This document shows positions 5,660-7,805 of a DNA stretch of 7,805 nt, in pieces (within the stretch, counting starts at the first letter, position 1; every line of letters begins with the position of its first letter). A program made the position numbers and the translations under genes. Under the pieces are notes generated by a model that saw only the letters and a list, made by a program, of their open reading frames with translations, was not told the DNA's origin and ran no database searches. The stretch covers positions 1-7,805 of the forward strand of contig JAPKCZ010000079.1 of the NCBI GenBank assembly GCA_028822745.1. Direction: 5' to 3'. The DNA comes from Kiritimatiellia bacterium (lineage in GTDB: Bacteria > Verrucomicrobiota > Kiritimatiellia > UBA8416 > JAIOPI01).

Positions 5660-6038
5660 GTCACGAGGGACCCAAACCGGCTAGTGCCCATAGATGGGTA
5701 TGTCGCGTCCTCTCAATCACCGTCCCCTCATCCGTCGTCAACTGCTTGCCTTTACACTCATCTCCGATACCCTTGCTCTGTTCTATGCCTTGGTTCCTTC
5801 CTCTGTGTTCCTTTGATAAGACCACTGAGGATAGCGTGCCTTGGCATGGAACGCTTCCGAATACAACTGCGGCATTTCATTCCGAACTTCCCATGACTAC
5901 CGACTCCCTGAAAAATGTCTATGCGTGCGTGGAAAACTGCTGCTATAAAAGCGGTTATCAAATTGGTGAATCTAAGAGTGCGCCCCGCAGCCCTGTCGCG
6001 TGCGAACCGGCGTTCGGCCGAGTACAGAGGTAAGCAGA
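5660..6038. other. Gap with only weak short ORFs
   Basis: No supportable gene. Two short frames were considered. One runs 5700-5816 (38 residues, MSRPLNHRPLIRRQLLAF, then a hydrophobic stretch). The other runs 5915-6052 (45 residues, basic and Ala-rich, MSMRAWKTAAIKAVIK) and would overlap the start of the glycosyltransferase by 14 bases. Neither has a ribosome binding site or a family I recognise. The first resembles the start, and the second could be an end or an amphipathic N-terminus, of membrane or surface-glycan proteins, so the gap may hold debris of a lost gene. That is speculation. A gap this long is unusual inside a cluster this tight. Confidence 0.45.
6026..6030 (+). promoter_or_regulatory. 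Shine-Dalgarno site of the GT39 gene
   Basis: AGAGG, eight bases before TTG 6039. It is the reason for placing the gene start at this TTG rather than at GTG 6000, whose extra residues show no family character. Confidence 0.55.
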
Positions 6039-6179
6039 TTGACCCGTATTAGCCCAGATGCCCGCTCAGGTGGCCTGCCTTGGTTAGCTCCAATGCTGTT
6101 GTATGCGGCCGTGGTTACCGTTTTCGTCGTCATGGCTATTCAGCTCGCGTCGCAGAACAACTGGCCCGGCGCGCCCGAT

Positions 6180-6182
6180 TAG
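6180..6182 (+). other. In-frame TAG in the GT39 acidic motif
   Basis: GAT TAG ATG ACG lies between NNWPGAPD and MTSQQIARS. Sequence on both sides follows the family in one frame. The position is where many GT-C enzymes carry the second acidic residue of the first external loop. Confidence 0.75.
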
Positions 6183-7254
6183 ATGACGTCGCAGCAAATC
6201 GCTAGGAGCATTGTCAACGGCGAGGGCATGGTGAGCCGAAATGTTTGTCAGCACGTCGTGCCCGTCGACCTCCCGCATGTTCCCATCCATCGTAAACCGG
6301 CATTCGTATTTCTGATTGCCGGATTGTTCTCGCTGTTTGGTGTCAATCTGGCTGTTCCTGTTGTCTTTAATGCGCTGACGATATTGGCCGTATCGTTCGT
6401 GATATTCCGAGTCGTGCGTCTGATTGGCTCGAGAACACCAGCCTACGGACTTGCCGCATTCTATTTAGTCAGTGGTCACTACGAGCTTATTTCGCTATCG
6501 AACAATAATTTACTCACATTGCTCACATGTCTTCTGTTGTGGATTGGTTGTGCCTGTGTTTTGAAGCGTTTGCGGCTGCGACTATTTTTCATATTGGCCC
6601 TGCTTGTTGCCAGATGTGGGGTGGCGTTGAAGCCGACCTTTATTCTGTCGGTGGCTGCGGCTAGTTTCTTCGTGTTTCTTGTTGTTGAGCCAGCGTGCTC
6701 ATGGCGATCCGTAATTCGTGCAGGCGTGAGTGCGGGGCTGCTCTGTTTGGCGACGCTGGCCGTGCTGACGCCGATGTGGCTGCCAAACGTCGTCGCGCAT
6801 GGTTCCCCATTTCATTCTGTGCAACCCGCATTGCGCTTGTCGGAACGTTACGCCTGTTTGCCGCACGGGACGTTTGAGACGGTTCGCTATAATCAGCCGG
6901 TAACGTATGGCGATGCGATTGAATATCTGGGTGTTTCCGGGCTCATCAAAGCAGAAGTTGGGATTTGGATTCACAGCCTCAAGTCGGCTGTGCTTCAAAA
7001 CCCGCTGCTCTATCTTATCGCCATTCTCGGGGGGGTATTTTCGATGCGGCGTAAGGTCTTTCGCATCTATGGGCTCGTGGTGGGCGCTGCGTGTGAGAGC
7101 TTCCTTGTGCCAACGCTACTCTGGGCACCAGAAGACCGCTATTATTGGCCGCTTTTTGCCTGTGTCGTGATTGTTGCCGGGTTTGTTGTTGTGGACCTAC
7201 GCTCGATCCTTTCACAGCAGTTCAGTGCCGAAAACAGACGCCGCTTCGCGATCG

Positions 7255-7258
7255 TTTT
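7255..7258 (+). other. Frameshift site in GT39 (T4, three expected)
   Basis: With four T the frame reads IVFARAYCDTRMG and stops at 7311-7313. With three T it reads IVSLAHTATPAWVVAAEHIPDD and continues to the TAG at 7582-7584. The second reading has the usual C-terminal pattern of the family (residue pairs around PDDAIVLTNNPF and YWTNKK). Confidence 0.75.
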
Positions 7259-7677
7259 CGCTCGCGCATACTGCGACACCCGCATGGGTTGTGGCGGCGG
7301 AGCATATACCTGATGACGCTATCGTCCTGACCAACAACCCCTTTGCTGTCAGCTACTGGACCAACAAAAAGACCGTCATTATTCCCCGAGGGGAGGCTGG
7401 CGATCTGACCGCGGTTCTTGAGCAGTATCGGCCTTCCTATTATTTGGACACTTCCGGTACGGCGGGAACCTACGCATTTCGTGTGAAGCATGATTTGGTA
7501 AAGGTGGCGTCATCGGCGATGGGCGAAGATCCGTGGACGCTATTTGAGGTTCGACGTCCCGATCCATTGCCAGCCTCATTCTAGGTTAGCTGGGCTTGGA
7601 ACATGGGGGTCGACGCGGCGATCTCGCCGATGCATAATGGGAAACGTGCTCGGGGAGGCCCCGCGCGTAACGTGACG

Positions 7678-7682
7678 AAGGA
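7678..7682 (+). promoter_or_regulatory. Shine-Dalgarno site of the edge gene
   Basis: AAGGA lies eight bases before GTG 7691 and supports a gene start there. Confidence 0.55.
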
Positions 7683-7690
7683 TCCTCTGC

Positions 7691-7805
7691 GTGACATTCA
7701 AATTAGCTTCCCTATTTATGCTGATGGTGTTCTGGCGGCCTCAGGAATGGCTTATTCCTTGGCTCTACGGCGTTCCCGTGTTGGATGTCGTTGTTATCAT
7801 CGCCA
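7691..7805 (+). CDS. Partial O-antigen ligase-like membrane protein
   Basis: Only the first 38 codons are inside the window. From GTG 7691 the sequence reads MTFKLASLFMLMVF, then WRPQEWLIPWLYGVPVLD and a second hydrophobic stretch VVVIIA. A short membrane segment followed by R-P-Q-E-W, Pro and a small loop is a common opening for O-antigen ligase/polymerase-like (Wzy/WaaL-type) proteins of PVC and related bacteria. That assignment is inference from a short N-terminus. A clear ribosome binding site supports the start. It begins 106 bases after the broken glycosyltransferase on the same strand, and its supposed role in joining or polymerising surface glycans would fit the two GT-C type neighbours. 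Confidence 0.5.
   Translation, partial: MTFKLASLFMLMVFWRPQEWLIPWLYGVPVLDVVVIIA

Larger units (their letters stand above)
6039..7584 (+). pseudogene. GT39/ArnT-like glycosyltransferase, two lesions
   Basis: Remains of a polytopic glycosyltransferase of the GT39 (PMT/ArnT) type, which moves a sugar from a polyprenyl carrier outside the inner membrane. Read as one gene it is about 514 residues, normal for the family, after one extra base is removed. Segments in order: TM1 WLAPMLLYAAVVTVFVVMAI (about 15-34), then NNWPGAPD, a TAG stop (6180-6182), then MTSQQIARSIVNGEG, HRKPAFVFLIAGLFSLFG, further membrane segments, and a soluble C-terminus WVVAAEHIPDDAIVLTNNPF. The frame before and after the TAG is the same, so it is an in-frame nonsense codon. 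In GT-C enzymes the first external loop carries an acidic pair; here D47 stands directly before the TAG, and one base change would make it GAG (Glu). The reading frame also shifts by +1 at TTTT 7255-7258. An internal start at ATG 6183 gives 376 residues ending in unrelated sequence at 7313. Confidence 0.85.

Noticed and set aside
6183..7313. Independent intact GT39 gene starting at ATG 6183
   Set aside because: It would lack the first membrane segment and acidic loop, which lie in frame just upstream, and its last 18 residues are out of family because of the frameshift.
7616..7663. Small hairpins CGGCGA/TCGCCG (7616-7629) and CGGGG/CCCCG (7651-7663) after the GT39 gene
   Set aside because: Stems of five to six base pairs with tiny loops and no T run; not enough for a terminator call.

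Overview
The window is a piece of a bacterial chromosome, probably from an uncultured lineage. Three signs suggest a PVC-type bacterium (Kiritimatiellota, Lentisphaerota or Planctomycetota): intergenic heptamer runs of the GAACCCA/GAACGTA type, ACGAAG-type short repeats, and a longer dispersed element whose translation reads ALRAT...TKN.  This taxonomic guess is inference from repeat style and has low confidence. Most genes have weak or no Shine-Dalgarno sites, so several starts are uncertain.

Left part (1-1299): a gene-poor leader leads into a VapBC toxin-antitoxin pair. The antitoxin is intact. The PIN-domain toxin is split by a one-base frameshift in a run of T. Heptamer runs bracket the pair (331-358 and 1041-1061). 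Behind it lies a repeat-rich gap (1043-1299) with one copy of a dispersed element of about 87 bp and an 11-unit heptamer array that stops exactly at the end of the next gene.

Middle part (1300-3991): on the minus strand an MFS transporter precedes a small ABM-fold (LsrG/YgiN-like) monooxygenase, 72 bases apart and probably co-transcribed. Divergent from them, on the plus strand, is an SGNH/GDSL esterase with all its catalytic blocks. The gap between the divergent genes carries a second copy of the dispersed element, in the opposite orientation to the first, with heptamers on both sides.

Right part (4085-7805): a plus-strand run of membrane proteins fits surface-glycan assembly. It holds an intact DUF2079 protein (GT-C clan), a GT39/ArnT-like glycosyltransferase, and the first 38 codons of a probable O-antigen ligase-like protein cut off by the window edge. 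The GT39 gene carries two lesions: an in-frame TAG directly after the Asp of the expected acidic motif, and a +1 frameshift in a T run near its 3' end. As written it cannot make the full protein.

No new multi-gene system is evident. The most distinctive content is the repeat family, its relation to the toxin-antitoxin pair, and the three disabling lesions in two genes. Two of those lesions are single-T indels, so read or assembly error has to be excluded before decay or recoding is claimed.
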